Of a stretch of DNA of 36,961 nucleotides, positions 1 to 9,167 are shown piece after piece. Position 1 is the stretch's first letter. Every line of letters starts with the position of its first letter. Origin of the DNA: Porticoccus sp. (GTDB taxonomy: Bacteria; Pseudomonadota; Gammaproteobacteria; Pseudomonadales; Porticoccaceae). Where the stretch lies: the NCBI GenBank assembly GCA_002733125.1, contig NVUM01000005.1, positions 101,926-138,886 of the forward strand, given 5' to 3'. Below the pieces are notes generated by a model. The model ran no database searches. It was not told the origin of the DNA and saw only the letters and a list, made by a program, of their open reading frames with translations. Both the position numbers and the translations under genes were made by a program.

Positions 1-213
1 GTCGCCATACCAGGCATTGAGGCGGGGAATTTTCAGCCTGCGACCGGCGATGACAATCTCGCTCTGCTCCCAGCCCACCCGCTCCATCAGTAGCGCCAGC
101 CACCGATCCGCCGACGGCACTGCTATCAACCGCGGCCAGTAACGCAGGGTGCCACCGGGCAGCTCGATATCGAGCGGATCGGGATTGGCGGCAAACAGGT
201 CGGGTTGATTCAT
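1..213 (-). CDS. alkB: AlkB-like 2-oxoglutarate/Fe(II) dioxygenase, N-terminal part (cut by window edge)
   Basis: The reading frame starts at the ATG at 213 and runs off the left end, leaving about 71 residues. It begins MNQPDLFAANPDPLDIELPG and ends in PRLNAWYGD, which matches the 'PRLTAWYGD' signature that precedes the iron-binding core of AlkB-type DNA dealkylases. Members of this family remove methyl lesions from DNA or RNA bases by oxidative demethylation. The HxD...H iron ligands would lie outside the window and cannot be checked. The ATG is 10 bp downstream of the murB stop in the same direction, so it is probably co-transcribed as the last visible gene of the envelope cluster. The ribosome site is weak, so translation may be coupled to murB. 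Confidence 0.8.
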   Translation of the reverse strand, partial: MNQPDLFAANPDPLDIELPGGTLRYWPRLIAVPSADRWLALLMERVGWEQSEIVIAGRRLKIPRLNAWYGD

Positions 214-223
214 GGCTGAACAT

Positions 224-1273
224 TCAAAGGGGATTCTTCACTGGGGCCGGGTATATCGTCGGCTCGATTTCCAGCGCCACGGCAAACTTTTGCTGCACCG
301 AGTCGTTGATTTCTTCTGCCAGTGCCAGTAACTGGGCACCGGTGCCACCACCAAAATTGACCAATACCAGCGACTGGCGGTCGTGAACACCCACCCTGTC
401 GCGCATCACACCGCGCCAGCCAGCCTGCTCAACCAGCCAGCCAGCAGCCAGCTTGACAGTGCCATCTGCCTGGGGATAGCACACGAGATTGGGAAACTGC
501 TGACGCAGTGCGGCTGCCTGATCCCCCGTCACGACCGGGTTTTTAAAAAAACTTCCAGTATTCGGCAGACTGGCGGGGTCCGGCAGTTTGCTGCGCCTCA
601 CCTCACAGACCGCCGCAGAAACCATGGCAGGCGTCAGTGATGCTGCATCACAACCTTCCAGTGCCTGCAGCAGGGCCGGATAGGTCAGGCGCAAATGCGG
701 CCGTGCAGACAACGAAAGCGTGATGGCGGCAATCACATACTGGTTGCGGCCCGCCTGTTTGAACAGACTGTCCCGATAACCAAAACGGCAATCATCGGCC
801 TGCATTGTATGCAACTCACCGGTGGGCAGATGAACCGCCTCCAGCGAGTGAAACAATTCGCTCAATTCGATGCCGTAGGCACCGATATTCTGAATGGGTG
901 CCGCGCCGGCCAGGCCCGGAATCAGGGACAGGTTCTCCAGGCCGTACCAGCCTTTTTCAAGGGTGTGCAACACCAGTTGATGCCAGTTTTCGCCAGCACC
1001 GATGTGAATATTGCGCTGCTCGCCCAGCTCTGAACCGGGGACCAGGGCAATGCCCGGAATGGCTATTTGCAGTACCAGACCCGGTAAATCATCGACCAGC
1101 ACCAGATTGCTGCCACCACCCAATGGCGTTACCGGGATATTTTGCTGGCGAGCCCATTCAAGTGCTTCAAACAGGTCTTCGCGGGTGTTGATCCGGCAGA
1201 AAAACTCCGCCGTGGCAGGCAGGGACAGCGTGTTATAGGGTTGCAGAGAAACGGCGGCCTGAATATCGAGCAT
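224..1273 (-). CDS. murB: UDP-N-acetylenolpyruvoylglucosamine reductase MurB
   Basis: MurB reduces UDP-GlcNAc-enolpyruvate to UDP-MurNAc with NADPH and FAD, the second committed step of cytoplasmic peptidoglycan synthesis. The 349-residue protein is close to the E. coli length (342). It has the FAD-binding stretch PVTPLGGGSNLVL near residues 47-59, the IPGLAGAAPIQNIGAYG block, the YRDSLFK motif of the type I enzyme, the GSFFKNP motif carrying the catalytic Ser, and LEIEPTIYP near the C terminus carrying the catalytic Glu. Its ATG shares one base (TAATG) with the stop of the phosphatase gene upstream, which suggests coupled translation. The order kdsB-ptp-murB is that of Pseudomonas genomes. 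Confidence 0.97.
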   Translation of the reverse strand: MLDIQAAVSLQPYNTLSLPATAEFFCRINTREDLFEALEWARQQNIPVTPLGGGSNLVLVDDLPGLVLQIAIPGIALVPGSELGEQRNIHIGAGENWHQLVLHTLEKGWYGLENLSLIPGLAGAAPIQNIGAYGIELSELFHSLEAVHLPTGELHTMQADDCRFGYRDSLFKQAGRNQYVIAAITLSLSARPHLRLTYPALLQALEGCDAASLTPAMVSAAVCEVRRSKLPDPASLPNTGSFFKNPVVTGDQAAALRQQFPNLVCYPQADGTVKLAAGWLVEQAGWRGVMRDRVGVHDRQSLVLVNFGGGTGAQLLALAEEINDSVQQKFAVALEIEPTIYPAPVKNPL

Positions 1274-1749
1274 TAATCCAGTTGCCCGCGCAGATGAGCC
1301 AGTAAACCACTGGTGGCATCCTCCACCAGATCAAGCACTGCTTCAAATCCCTCATCGCCACCAGCATAAGGGTCGGGCACCTCCTTCAGGGGGCTATTGC
1401 CGAAATCGAGAAACAGGCCGAGATGCCCGGCAAACTCCGGCAGAGCCAGCGCCTGTAAATCCCAGAGATTCTGCTGATCCATGGCGAGCAGGTAATCAAA
1501 CTCCAGGAAATCCTCAGGCCGCACCTGACGCGCCCGCAGGTGACTCAGGTCATAACCGCGCTTCAGTGCCGCCGCACTGGCTCTTGAGTCTGGCACGCGC
1601 CCTACGTGCCAATCACCGGTCCCGGCGGAGTCGATCAAAATCCGGTCCTGCAAGCCGGCCTCAGCCACCCGCCTCTCAAAAATCCCGTGGGCGGTAGGCG
1701 AGCGGCAGATATTGCCCAGACAGACAAATAACACACGCAGCTGTTTCAT
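1273..1749 (-). CDS. Low-molecular-weight protein tyrosine phosphatase
   Basis: The 158-residue protein has the full signature of LMW phosphotyrosine phosphatases. The P-loop CLGNICRS (C10 nucleophile, R16) lies at the N terminus, and the general-acid DPY motif, with D126, lies near residues 126-128. These enzymes hydrolyse phosphotyrosine or arginine phosphate and in bacteria often act on capsule or exopolysaccharide tyrosine kinases. No kinase or Wzc partner gene is visible here, so the substrate is unknown. The gene overlaps kdsB by 4 bp (ATGA) and murB by 1 bp, so it is part of the same transcript. The same gene sits between kdsB and murB in Pseudomonas, which supports a long-standing envelope link. 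Confidence 0.93.
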   Translation of the reverse strand: MKQLRVLFVCLGNICRSPTAHGIFERRVAEAGLQDRILIDSAGTGDWHVGRVPDSRASAAALKRGYDLSHLRARQVRPEDFLEFDYLLAMDQQNLWDLQALALPEFAGHLGLFLDFGNSPLKEVPDPYAGGDEGFEAVLDLVEDATSGLLAHLRGQLD

Positions 1750-2513
1750 TCTGACGCACCTCTGAAAATCGCGACGACCCGCTGCAGGTCCTGTTCGGTA
1801 TCAACGCCACCGGGTACATCAGCCACGGCTCTGGCTACGTGAATCCGCTCACCATTCCACATGAAGCGCAACTGTTCTAGGCACTCCAGCGCCTCAATGG
1901 GTGCCACCGGCCATTGTACGAACCGGTTCAGCAGACCGACGCGGTACGCGTATATACCGATATGTCGCATCGGTTGCAGGACGGCAGACATGGCCGCCAC
2001 CCGGTCATCAGGAAAATCCCGTGGCCAGGGCACCGGTGCGCGACTGAAATACAGCGACATGCCCTGACGGTCCGTAACCACCTTGACCACATTGGGGTTG
2101 GTAAAACTTGCCTCGTCCGTGATCGGTTCGCAAAGCGTTGCGATCCCCGCGACGGTGTTATTGATGAGGTTTGCGGCCACCTGTTCGATGACTGCGGGGG
2201 GAATCAACGGTTCATCACCCTGCACATTGACCAGCACATGATCCTCGGCAAAGCCGTACTGGGCGACCACTTCCTGCAAACGGTCAGTCCCGGACGGGTG
2301 ATCCGGAGACGTCATGCAGACCTCTCCGCCAAACCGGGTCACCTCATCGGCAATCTGCTGATGATCAGTGGCGACAATCACCCGGTCAGCGCTGCTCTGC
2401 CGGGCCTGCTCGTAAACCCGCTTAATCATGGTTTTGCCGGCGATATCCTGCAGCGGCTTGCCCGGCAGGCGAGTGGAAGAAAATCGGGCGGGGATCACAA
2501 CAGTAAAGGTCAT
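1746..2513 (-). CDS. kdsB: 3-deoxy-manno-octulosonate cytidylyltransferase KdsB
   Basis: KdsB joins CTP and KDO to make CMP-KDO, the activated sugar for the LPS inner core. The 255-residue protein begins with the nucleotide-binding motif [16 protein letters not shown]. It also has [10 protein letters not shown], the [11 protein letters not shown] block and [11 protein letters not shown], all typical of the family. It overlaps the phosphatase gene by 4 bp. Upstream, 71 bp separate it from lpxK. In many gammaproteobacteria a small Trm112/YcaR-like gene of about 60 residues lies in this gap; here the gap is too short for it and no such ORF is seen. The ribosome-binding site is weak (GAG five bases before the ATG). 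Confidence 0.97.
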   Translation of the reverse strand: MTFTVVIPARFSSTRLPGKPLQDIAGKTMIKRVYEQARQSSADRVIVATDHQQIADEVTRFGGEVCMTSPDHPSGTDRLQEVVAQYGFAEDHVLVNVQGDEPLIPPAVIEQVAANLINNTVAGIATLCEPITDEASFTNPNVVKVVTDRQGMSLYFSRAPVPWPRDFPDDRVAAMSAVLQPMRHIGIYAYRVGLLNRFVQWPVAPIEALECLEQLRFMWNGERIHVARAVADVPGGVDTEQDLQRVVAIFRGASE

Positions 2514-2584
2514 AGCAACTCAATCATTTTCAGAAGATACTTTTCTTGCGGGTAGTTTTTCTGCAAGTACGTTCTATGGGGTTA

Positions 2585-3595
2585 TTATGGGGTGGTATCT
2601 GCCGTTTCAGTCAGGCTCCTGACATCCTGCATCAATCGTTCGATAAATGGTGGATCGGGTTCAGCCTGCACATCTAGCACCCAAACATTATCACCGCAAC
2701 CAACAGCGCACTTTACCGCATCCTTGGCCGTGATAATAACCGGCAGATTATCCTCAAAACACAACTCCTCACCCGTAAACCGGTGATGATCGGGCAAGGG
2801 GTGAAGAATCGGTTCAAATCCCAGTGATGTGAGGGTATGGGCAAATCTGGCAGGATTTCCGATCCCGGCAACGGCATGTACCCTGCGACCATGGGACCAG
2901 TTGTCGATAACGACTGATTCGCCAGAGGCCAGGTGCCGGAAGTGAACGGGCGACAGTTTGAATGCACCCCGGTGGGGAATCGACAGGCGGGCCACCGTTT
3001 CGTTTACCACCACAAAATCTGCCGTTAGCAGCCGTGATAGCGCTTCCCGCAGTGGCCCCGCCGGCAGGCAATGGCCATTGCCCGTGCCGCGCTCGCCGTC
3101 GATCACCACAATTTCAATATTCCGGGGCAGCCGGTAATGCTGCAAGCCGTCGTCGCTAAAAATCAGGTTGCAGCCGGTATTTTCCAGCAGGTATCGGGCC
3201 GCCCGATAGCGGTCCGGGTCCACCACCACCGGACACAGCGATGACAGCAGCAGGGGTTCGTCACCGACGGTCTCCGCTGTAGACGTGTCGGTAACTCGCT
3301 GCGGATAATGGGTTGCTGAACCGCCATAACCACGGCTGATAATACCCGGCCGGTAACCCTGCGCCTGAAAAATAACCACCAGTGCGGCCAGTAACGGGGT
3401 TTTTCCAGTACCGCCGACGCTGATATTACCCACCACAATCACGGGGATCGGCAAGGGACAAGGTGGGTTAACCCGCTGGTAATAAAAACGTCGGCCACTG
3501 CTGACAGCCCGAAACAACCAGGATAATGGCAACAGCAACAGGGCCCAGCTCATTGGTCTGTACCAGGCCCTTTCCAGTGACAGACGAATATTCAT
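2585..3595 (-). CDS. lpxK: Tetraacyldisaccharide 4'-kinase LpxK
   Basis: LpxK phosphorylates the 4' position of the lipid A disaccharide precursor at the inner face of the cytoplasmic membrane, giving lipid IVA. The 336-residue protein has an N-terminal hydrophobic segment (MSWALLLLPLSWLFRAV, about residues 15-31), then the P-loop GNISVGGTGKTPLL at residues 56-69. It also has the SRGYGG motif and the FSDDGLQHYRL motif with the catalytic Asp and His pair. It lies 15 bp downstream of msbA, so lipid A completion and lipid A flipping are encoded side by side, as in E. coli msbA-lpxK. The ribosome site is poor, which suggests coupling to msbA. Confidence 0.97.
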   Translation of the reverse strand: MNIRLSLERAWYRPMSWALLLLPLSWLFRAVSSGRRFYYQRVNPPCPLPIPVIVVGNISVGGTGKTPLLAALVVIFQAQGYRPGIISRGYGGSATHYPQRVTDTSTAETVGDEPLLLSSLCPVVVDPDRYRAARYLLENTGCNLIFSDDGLQHYRLPRNIEIVVIDGERGTGNGHCLPAGPLREALSRLLTADFVVVNETVARLSIPHRGAFKLSPVHFRHLASGESVVIDNWSHGRRVHAVAGIGNPARFAHTLTSLGFEPILHPLPDHHRFTGEELCFEDNLPVIITAKDAVKCAVGCGDNVWVLDVQAEPDPPFIERLMQDVRSLTETADTTP

Positions 3596-3610
3596 GGCAG
3601 CGGTGCCCGA

Positions 3611-5485
3611 TCAGATAGCCTGATGGGGTTCGTCATTGAATTGCTTTTTATGCAACTGTGCATAGCGACCGTTCATGGCCAGCAATTCACTGTGAGTGCC
3701 CTGTTCGATAATCCGCCCCTGGTCCATCACCATAATACGATCGGCATTCTCGATGGTACTGAGGCGGTGGGCAATGACGAACGTGGTGCGCCCTTTCATC
3801 ACCTGCTCAAGGGCTTTCTGGATGTGGTGTTCGGATTCAGTATCGAGAGCCGAGGTCGCCTCATCCAGAATCAGCACCGGGGCATTTTTCAGCAATGCGC
3901 GGGCAATCGCCAACCGCTGCCGCTGGCCACCGGACAGCATGATGCCCTCATCACCGATCTGGGTATCAAAACCGTCCGGAAGCCGCTCGATAAATTCCAG
4001 TGCGTGGGCGGCACTGGCCGCCTCGCGCACCGACGACGAGGTGTTTTCACCCAGCGCACCGTAGGCAATATTGTTGTAAATCGTGTCATTGAAGAGCGTT
4101 ACATTCTGGGACACCAGGGCGATATGGCTGCGCAAGTTGTCGAGGGTGTAGTCCCGTATATCAATCCCGTCCAGCAAAATCGTTCCTTCACGGTGATTGT
4201 AAAAACGGGGAATGAGATTCACCAACGTGGTTTTGCCACTGCCGGACTGTCCCACCAGCGCAATCACCTCGCCCGGCCTGACCTCCAGATCAATTCCGTT
4301 CAGCACGTTACCCGCTTCTTCCGAGTAGGCAAAACTGACATTTTTGAACTGAAAATGTCCATCTACTCGCACCTTCTCGACCGTGCCGAGATCCGGCTCA
4401 TCCGGTTCATCCAGAGTGGAAAAAATGGTACCCGCAGCCGCGATGCCCTTCTGAACGTTGCTGTTTACCTCTGATAACTGGCGGATCGGTTTGGCCAGCA
4501 GTGCAGCTGAACCAAGAAACTGGACAAATTCACCACCGCTCATGTTGGCCAGCACACTGGGATCCAATGCCAACCACATCAATAGTGACAACGCCATCGC
4601 AACCAGCAACTGGATGACTGGCGTGCTGATACCCTCTGCCACGGCCATTTTCATTTGCTGACGACGATTGTAATTACTGGCGCTGTGCATGCGCTCACGC
4701 TCGTATTCGACGCCGCCGAACAGGTGCATTTCACGATAACCGCTGACCGCCTCCTGAGTCACGTGAGTAACATTGCCGACCGATGACTGAATACGGCGAC
4801 TGAGCAATCTGAACCGATTGCTGATATAGCCCACCACCCCGCCGATGAGCGGCAACACAATGACAAAAATGGCCGCCAGTCGCCAATTCAGATAAAACAG
4901 GTATGAAATCAGGCCAATTACCAGTGCGCCCTCACGGATGATGACTTTCAGCGAATTGGTAGCCGCGTGGGTCACCTGGGCCACATGGAAGGTGATACGG
5001 GAAATCAGGTGGCCTGACATATTGGTGTCAAAAAAGCGGCTGGGTAATGTGGTGTACTTGTTAAATAAATGGGTGCGCAGATTATGAACCAGGATCTGGG
5101 TCACATAGGTCATGCAGTACCCGCCCACAAAAAATCCGATGCCGCGGGTCACCGCAATCATGAACATGATCACCGGGATAATCCAGCGGCTCTCGGCGAG
5201 AGCGTCATCCCCACCCAGCAAACCGGCCAGCCAGGACGTCGAGCCCTTTCCCATATCGGTCATCTGACCAGGCAGGGCAGCTGACTCTCCGGAAATGGTG
5301 TTGATAACATTAACGGTATAACCAAACAGGTCTATAAACGCCACTTCCATGGCAGAGAACAACACCAGCCCTACGATACTGAGCAGGAAAATACCCCAGT
5401 AATTCTTCAGATAGGAAAGTAATCGCAAATAGACCTGGAGACCGGACATCTCAGGGTGTTCGGTATCGGGAATGGTGGTGGCCAC
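3611..5485 (-). CDS. msbA: Lipid A export ATP-binding/permease protein MsbA
   Basis: MsbA is an ABC half-transporter that flips core-lipid A across the inner membrane as a homodimer. The N-terminal half holds six predicted membrane helices. The C-terminal ATPase domain shows Walker A GQSGSGKTT (about residue 412), signature LSGGQRQR, Walker B VLILDEATSALD and the switch histidine in IAHRLSTIENADR. At 624 residues it is longer than E. coli MsbA (582). Most of the excess is a Gly/Ser-rich insertion of about 30 to 40 residues in the first periplasmic loop (roughly 65-105, including GKGSTSWLAGLLGGDD). The start is a GTG with a strong GAGGAG five bases upstream. Pseudomonas has the same cluster but, as far as I recall, without msbA in this place. 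Confidence 0.95.
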   Translation of the reverse strand: MATTIPDTEHPEMSGLQVYLRLLSYLKNYWGIFLLSIVGLVLFSAMEVAFIDLFGYTVNVINTISGESAALPGQMTDMGKGSTSWLAGLLGGDDALAESRWIIPVIMFMIAVTRGIGFFVGGYCMTYVTQILVHNLRTHLFNKYTTLPSRFFDTNMSGHLISRITFHVAQVTHAATNSLKVIIREGALVIGLISYLFYLNWRLAAIFVIVLPLIGGVVGYISNRFRLLSRRIQSSVGNVTHVTQEAVSGYREMHLFGGVEYERERMHSASNYNRRQQMKMAVAEGISTPVIQLLVAMALSLLMWLALDPSVLANMSGGEFVQFLGSAALLAKPIRQLSEVNSNVQKGIAAAGTIFSTLDEPDEPDLGTVEKVRVDGHFQFKNVSFAYSEEAGNVLNGIDLEVRPGEVIALVGQSGSGKTTLVNLIPRFYNHREGTILLDGIDIRDYTLDNLRSHIALVSQNVTLFNDTIYNNIAYGALGENTSSSVREAASAAHALEFIERLPDGFDTQIGDEGIMLSGGQRQRLAIARALLKNAPVLILDEATSALDTESEHHIQKALEQVMKGRTTFVIAHRLSTIENADRIMVMDQGRIIEQGTHSELLAMNGRYAQLHKKQFNDEPHQAI

Positions 5486-5494
5486 TATGACTCC

Positions 5495-5917
5495 TCAGGA
5501 TTCGCCGTCGGGCTGTATGGTGGTGATTTTCAGATGAACAAAGCCCATTCTACCTGCAGCATCCATCGCTGTAACCACCGCCTGATGGGTTGCATTGGCA
5601 TCAGCGGTAATAATCAGCGGTAAATCGGTATTGCCGGCAGAAACATCCTGCAACGCCTTCATCAGAGTATCAGTCTGGCGGTTGATCAATAACTGTCCAT
5701 TGACGCTATAGGCGCCATTCCGATCAATCAGCACTTCGATCTGGTCGGGTGGCAACTCTGCCAGAGAGCCATCTGCCTTCGGCAAATCAAGCACCAGGTG
5801 AGATTCCCGGGTGAACGTCGTGGACACCATAAAAAAAATCAGCAGTAGAAAAACCACATCAATCAGGGGTGTCAGGTTGACACCATTCTCGAGTTTTCGC
5901 TGTCTGCGGAACTTCAC
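5495..5917 (-). CDS. exbD: Biopolymer transport protein ExbD/TolR family
   Basis: The 140-residue protein has one N-terminal membrane helix (about residues 15-33) with the proton-path aspartate in NLTPLIDVVFLLLIFFMV, followed by a periplasmic domain, as in ExbD and TolR. These proteins work with ExbB/TolQ to harness the proton gradient for outer-membrane processes. The start is a GTG that overlaps the exbB stop by 4 bp (GTGA), and the stop lies 9 bp before the msbA start, so the three are one translation-coupled block. No tonB is next to it, so the protein that receives the energy is unknown. The conserved linkage to lpxK suggests an envelope role, which is an inference. Confidence 0.93.
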   Translation of the reverse strand: MKFRRQRKLENGVNLTPLIDVVFLLLIFFMVSTTFTRESHLVLDLPKADGSLAELPPDQIEVLIDRNGAYSVNGQLLINRQTDTLMKALQDVSAGNTDLPLIITADANATHQAVVTAMDAAGRMGFVHLKITTIQPDGES

Positions 5918-6549
5918 CCGTTGCTGGCCTCATCACTGCGCATCACGCGATCGCCGTGAATAGCGTCCACCAGTTTAATAGCCTGGTCTTCCATTTCCAC
6001 AACCAGGCTGTCGACCCGTCGCTCAAAGAAGCGGTGAAACACCAGGGCCGGAATCGCCACCGTCAAACCCGCTGCCGTGGTAATCAGTGCCTCGGAAATA
6101 CCGCCGGCAAGTACCCCGGCATTGCCGGTGCCTTCGATCATGATCGCCGTAAACACCTTGATCATGCCGATAACGGTGCCCAGCAGGCCGAGCAATGGCG
6201 CAATGGCGGCAACGGTTCCCAACGGGGAGAGATTCTTCTCCAGATTGTGAATCACCTGGTTCGCGGCTTCCTCGATACTGTCTTTCATGACTTCACGACC
6301 GTGGCCAGAGTTGCTGATACCCGCCGCCAGAATGGTACCGAGTGGTGATGAGCTGCGCAGCTGATGAAGGTTCTCCTTGCTCAGTTGGTTCTGCTTCATC
6401 CAGTGCCATACCTGGCCAAGCAATGTTGGCGGTACCACCTTGTTGCGGCGCAGGGTCCAGTAGCGTTCAAAAGCAATGGCTATCACGACGATAGAGGAGA
6501 GTAAAATTGGCAACATCAACCAGCCGCCAGCAATGATCAGTTCGTACAC
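5914..6549 (-). CDS. exbB: MotA/TolQ/ExbB proton channel family protein
   Basis: The 211-residue protein has an N-terminal membrane helix (WLMLPILLSSIVVIAIAFERY), a cytoplasmic stretch, and two further helices around residues 110-185 with the family block PLLGLLGTVIGMIKVF and GGISEALITTAAGLTVAIPAL. It forms the stator channel with ExbD. Start choice: the frame opens at a GTG at 6549. An ATG two bases upstream (at 6551) is in another frame. GGGGA five bases before the GTG supports it. A candidate promoter for the exbB-to-alkB block lies just upstream, separate from comEC, which ends 146 bp earlier. Confidence 0.93.
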   Translation of the reverse strand: MYELIIAGGWLMLPILLSSIVVIAIAFERYWTLRRNKVVPPTLLGQVWHWMKQNQLSKENLHQLRSSSPLGTILAAGISNSGHGREVMKDSIEEAANQVIHNLEKNLSPLGTVAAIAPLLGLLGTVIGMIKVFTAIMIEGTGNAGVLAGGISEALITTAAGLTVAIPALVFHRFFERRVDSLVVEMEDQAIKLVDAIHGDRVMRSDEASNG

Positions 6550-6579
6550 ATTTATCCCCAGACCTTAATGTCGGCCAAA

Positions 6580-6588
6580 ACTTTACCA
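6580..6588 (-). promoter_or_regulatory. Possible extended -10 promoter for the exbB operon
   Basis: On the minus strand, 31 bp upstream of the exbB start, the sequence TGGTAAAGT gives an extended -10 element (TGn followed by TAAAGT). A weak TTACTG lies 19 bp further upstream. It falls inside the 146 bp between comEC and exbB, the only sizeable gap in the cluster, so a separate start of transcription there is plausible. This is pattern matching only. Confidence 0.35.
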
Positions 6589-6695
6589 TAATCAGTGAAT
6601 GGCACAGTAACTGTTAAGCCATGGATACACCCAACCAGGCTGCCATTTTGTTATTTACGGGACTCCGTTCATAAAAACGACGGGATAAGCCGGCA

Positions 6696-8960
6696 TCAAA
6701 ACCAATAGCGGCGCGCCTGTGTGCGCTGAGCCGTCATGGAAAATTGGCCGCTGTCCTGCCAACGGAAGATCAGTGCACCCTGCTCTGCGGTATTCCACAC
6801 CGTTGAGCCCTGCATCAGATAGCGTTGCACCACCGACTCGGCAGGATGCCCAAAATGGTGTCGATAGGCTGCAGAAAATACAACCTGCTGTGGCCTGATC
6901 ACCGCCAGGAACTGTTTCGAAGATGAAGTTTTACTCCCGTGGTGAGGTGCTATCAGCAGGGCAAACTGTTTTTTATCGGCCGCCATCTGCTGTAATTGTG
7001 GCAGCAATCGATGCTCCACGGATGCATCGATATCGCCGGGCAACAGTATCACCTGATCGAGATAGCTGATCGCCAGCACACAGGAATGATTATTGTTGTT
7101 TTTCTGCCGTGAATCGGCGGGATGGAGGATGCGAAACTCTACGTCGTCCCACTTCCAGGACTGCCCTGCACGACACTGTTCAGGTGCAGGAACTGTCTCT
7201 TTAACGGCAGGACTGCCGGCCAGCCACATGACCGGGCTGTAATGGCGCAGCAATCCGGTAACGCCACCGGCGTGGTCGTTATCACTGTGACTAACCATCA
7301 GCCCATCCAGTACGGTCACTCCCCGCCTCCGCAAAAACGGCGCGACCAAGGCACTGCCCGTATCGTACCCCCCGGCATAGCCCGGCCCCGTGTCATAGAC
7401 CAGTGTGTGCCGCCTGGTCTGCACCACGATCGACAACCCCTGACCCACATCGAGAACGGTGACTGTCAAAGGCGCCTGACGATCTGTCGGCAAATAACAC
7501 AGTGCAACCGCCAGGGGAATCGCCAGATAGCGACCGGGAATGCCTCTAGGCAACAAAACCAGTCCCGCAATACAGATCATCAGCAATAATGACATTCCAG
7601 CCAAGGGCCAAGGCGAATAAAGCGGCAACCACGCCGGCACTGTGAGCTCACCTGTCAGGGCGACAAACCACTCCAACTGTTTTCCTGCCAACCACCACAG
7701 CCATTCAGCCACAACCGGGCTGAGGGGAATAATCACCACACCCAGCAGACAAAGCGGTACAACCAGAAAGCTGACCCAGGGAATAGCCACACTGTTTACC
7801 AATGGCGAGAACCAGGCCACCGGCAGCTGCCAGAAGGCCAACGGCAAGATCAACAGGAGAAACATCAGCCACTGCACCTGAAAAAACAGCCGCCATTTCG
7901 GGATCTGATTCACAGCCGGAACCAACCACAACAACCCCGCCACCGCACCGAAGGATAACCAGAAACCTGCACCCATGATGGCCAGAGGATCGAGCAGCGC
8001 GACACCAGCCAGCGCCAGACCAAATATCATGGCCCTGCCAATGTAGCGATTTGCCAAAAGGGCAATCAGCGCGGCCATGACCATGATTAATGCGCGCTGG
8101 GTTGGCAGGCTGAATCCGGCCAGCGAACTGTATGACAGAGCGAAAACAAGGGACAGGACGGCCCCGCAGTAACAGGCATTGACCGGTCGACAGATCAGGG
8201 TAAAACACCTGGCCAGCAACGACCCGGTGCCGAAGCCCATTGCCGCAACGAAACCGATGTGCAGACCCGAAACCACCAGCAGATGGATTACACCAAGCAA
8301 TGAGAGGCGGTACCACAGATCCTTTGATATGTGTGATCGATCACCAATCGTCAATGCCGACATCAGTGCCTGTGCATCGCCATTGACATGACTTTCGGCA
8401 ATCTTTTGTTGCAATTGATAACGCAGTCGGTCAAGAGACCAGTGCTGCTCAAGCAACCGGTTCTGCGGGGATGTCCTGACATACCCCGTGGCTGAAAAAC
8501 CCTGTTGAATCAACCATGCCTGATAATCAAAACCACCGGGATTGACATAGCCCCTGGGACGCCGCAAGCGGACCTGTAACTGCCAGACTTGCCCGGGCTG
8601 TGGCGATGTCTGATCGCCATACCAACTGAGCCGGAGTTTCTGTAACTCGAGATTGGTAGAGGCTTCATCCAGGCGAAGATTAAACTGCACCCGACGCCCA
8701 TCGCGCACCGGAATCCCGTAAACTTCGCCAATCATAGTGAAATCTGTGGCGATGAGGTCATCGGGCAACTGATGCCCCAATGTGTCATAGCCCCAGAGGC
8801 AACCGTAGGCCATACCCAATAACAGGAAACTGGACGGCACCCAGAACCGGCGCAGCAGAAAACCGGCCAACACAAACAGCAAAATCACCCAAAGGGGCGG
8901 TAACTGAGACCAGAAAGCAACGCTGAAGATACCAGCGGCAAACAGGTAGGGAGATAACAT
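6696..8960 (-). CDS. comEC: DNA internalization-related competence protein ComEC/Rec2
   Basis: ComEC forms the inner-membrane channel that takes up single-stranded DNA during natural transformation. From this start the protein has 754 residues. It has N-terminal membrane helices and a DUF4131-like region, then a central competence domain with VIHLLVVSGLHIGF and many helices. It ends in a metallo-beta-lactamase domain with LDVGQG, the metal-binding SHSDNDHAGG motif and IAPHHGSKTSSS. Length and domain order are complete. An upstream ATG at 8969 is in frame, but the ATG at 8960 has AAGGA eight bases before it, so I prefer 8960. Other competence genes (pilQ, dprA) are not in the window. It heads the same cluster as in Pseudomonas. 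Confidence 0.95.
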   Translation of the reverse strand: MLSPYLFAAGIFSVAFWSQLPPLWVILLFVLAGFLLRRFWVPSSFLLLGMAYGCLWGYDTLGHQLPDDLIATDFTMIGEVYGIPVRDGRRVQFNLRLDEASTNLELQKLRLSWYGDQTSPQPGQVWQLQVRLRRPRGYVNPGGFDYQAWLIQQGFSATGYVRTSPQNRLLEQHWSLDRLRYQLQQKIAESHVNGDAQALMSALTIGDRSHISKDLWYRLSLLGVIHLLVVSGLHIGFVAAMGFGTGSLLARCFTLICRPVNACYCGAVLSLVFALSYSSLAGFSLPTQRALIMVMAALIALLANRYIGRAMIFGLALAGVALLDPLAIMGAGFWLSFGAVAGLLWLVPAVNQIPKWRLFFQVQWLMFLLLILPLAFWQLPVAWFSPLVNSVAIPWVSFLVVPLCLLGVVIIPLSPVVAEWLWWLAGKQLEWFVALTGELTVPAWLPLYSPWPLAGMSLLLMICIAGLVLLPRGIPGRYLAIPLAVALCYLPTDRQAPLTVTVLDVGQGLSIVVQTRRHTLVYDTGPGYAGGYDTGSALVAPFLRRRGVTVLDGLMVSHSDNDHAGGVTGLLRHYSPVMWLAGSPAVKETVPAPEQCRAGQSWKWDDVEFRILHPADSRQKNNNNHSCVLAISYLDQVILLPGDIDASVEHRLLPQLQQMAADKKQFALLIAPHHGSKTSSSKQFLAVIRPQQVVFSAAYRHHFGHPAESVVQRYLMQGSTVWNTAEQGALIFRWQDSGQFSMTAQRTQARRYWF

Positions 8961-9167
8961 TTGGGACATCCTTGTCGCCAGCCACCTTGCGGGTAGCAGA
9001 ATATTTGCCCAGTATAGTTACCCGCTGAACCATTACCAGCACTCCCATTGTCGGTGATCCTTGACAGGTGGGGGTTCAGGCTGGTGCTTCGCCAGACAGC
9101 CTGGGGTTGATGGGCGGATAACAAAAAATAGCGGAAACCAATCTACTAACCATTTTTGGCGCAAACC

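Noticed and set aside
1914-2555. 213-codon open frame on the plus strand
   Set aside because: It is antisense to kdsB, which has all family motifs and fits the operon.
2810-2826. GGTTCAAATCCC, like a tRNA T-loop
   Set aside because: It is inside lpxK coding sequence and no cloverleaf can be formed around it.
3623-4474. 283-codon open frame on the plus strand
   Set aside because: It lies antisense to msbA, whose ABC motifs are complete; it has no ribosome site and no recognisable domain. Long antisense frames are common over GC-rich coding DNA.
7122-7589. 155-codon plus-strand frame inside comEC
   Set aside because: Antisense to the metallo-beta-lactamase end of comEC; no family resemblance.
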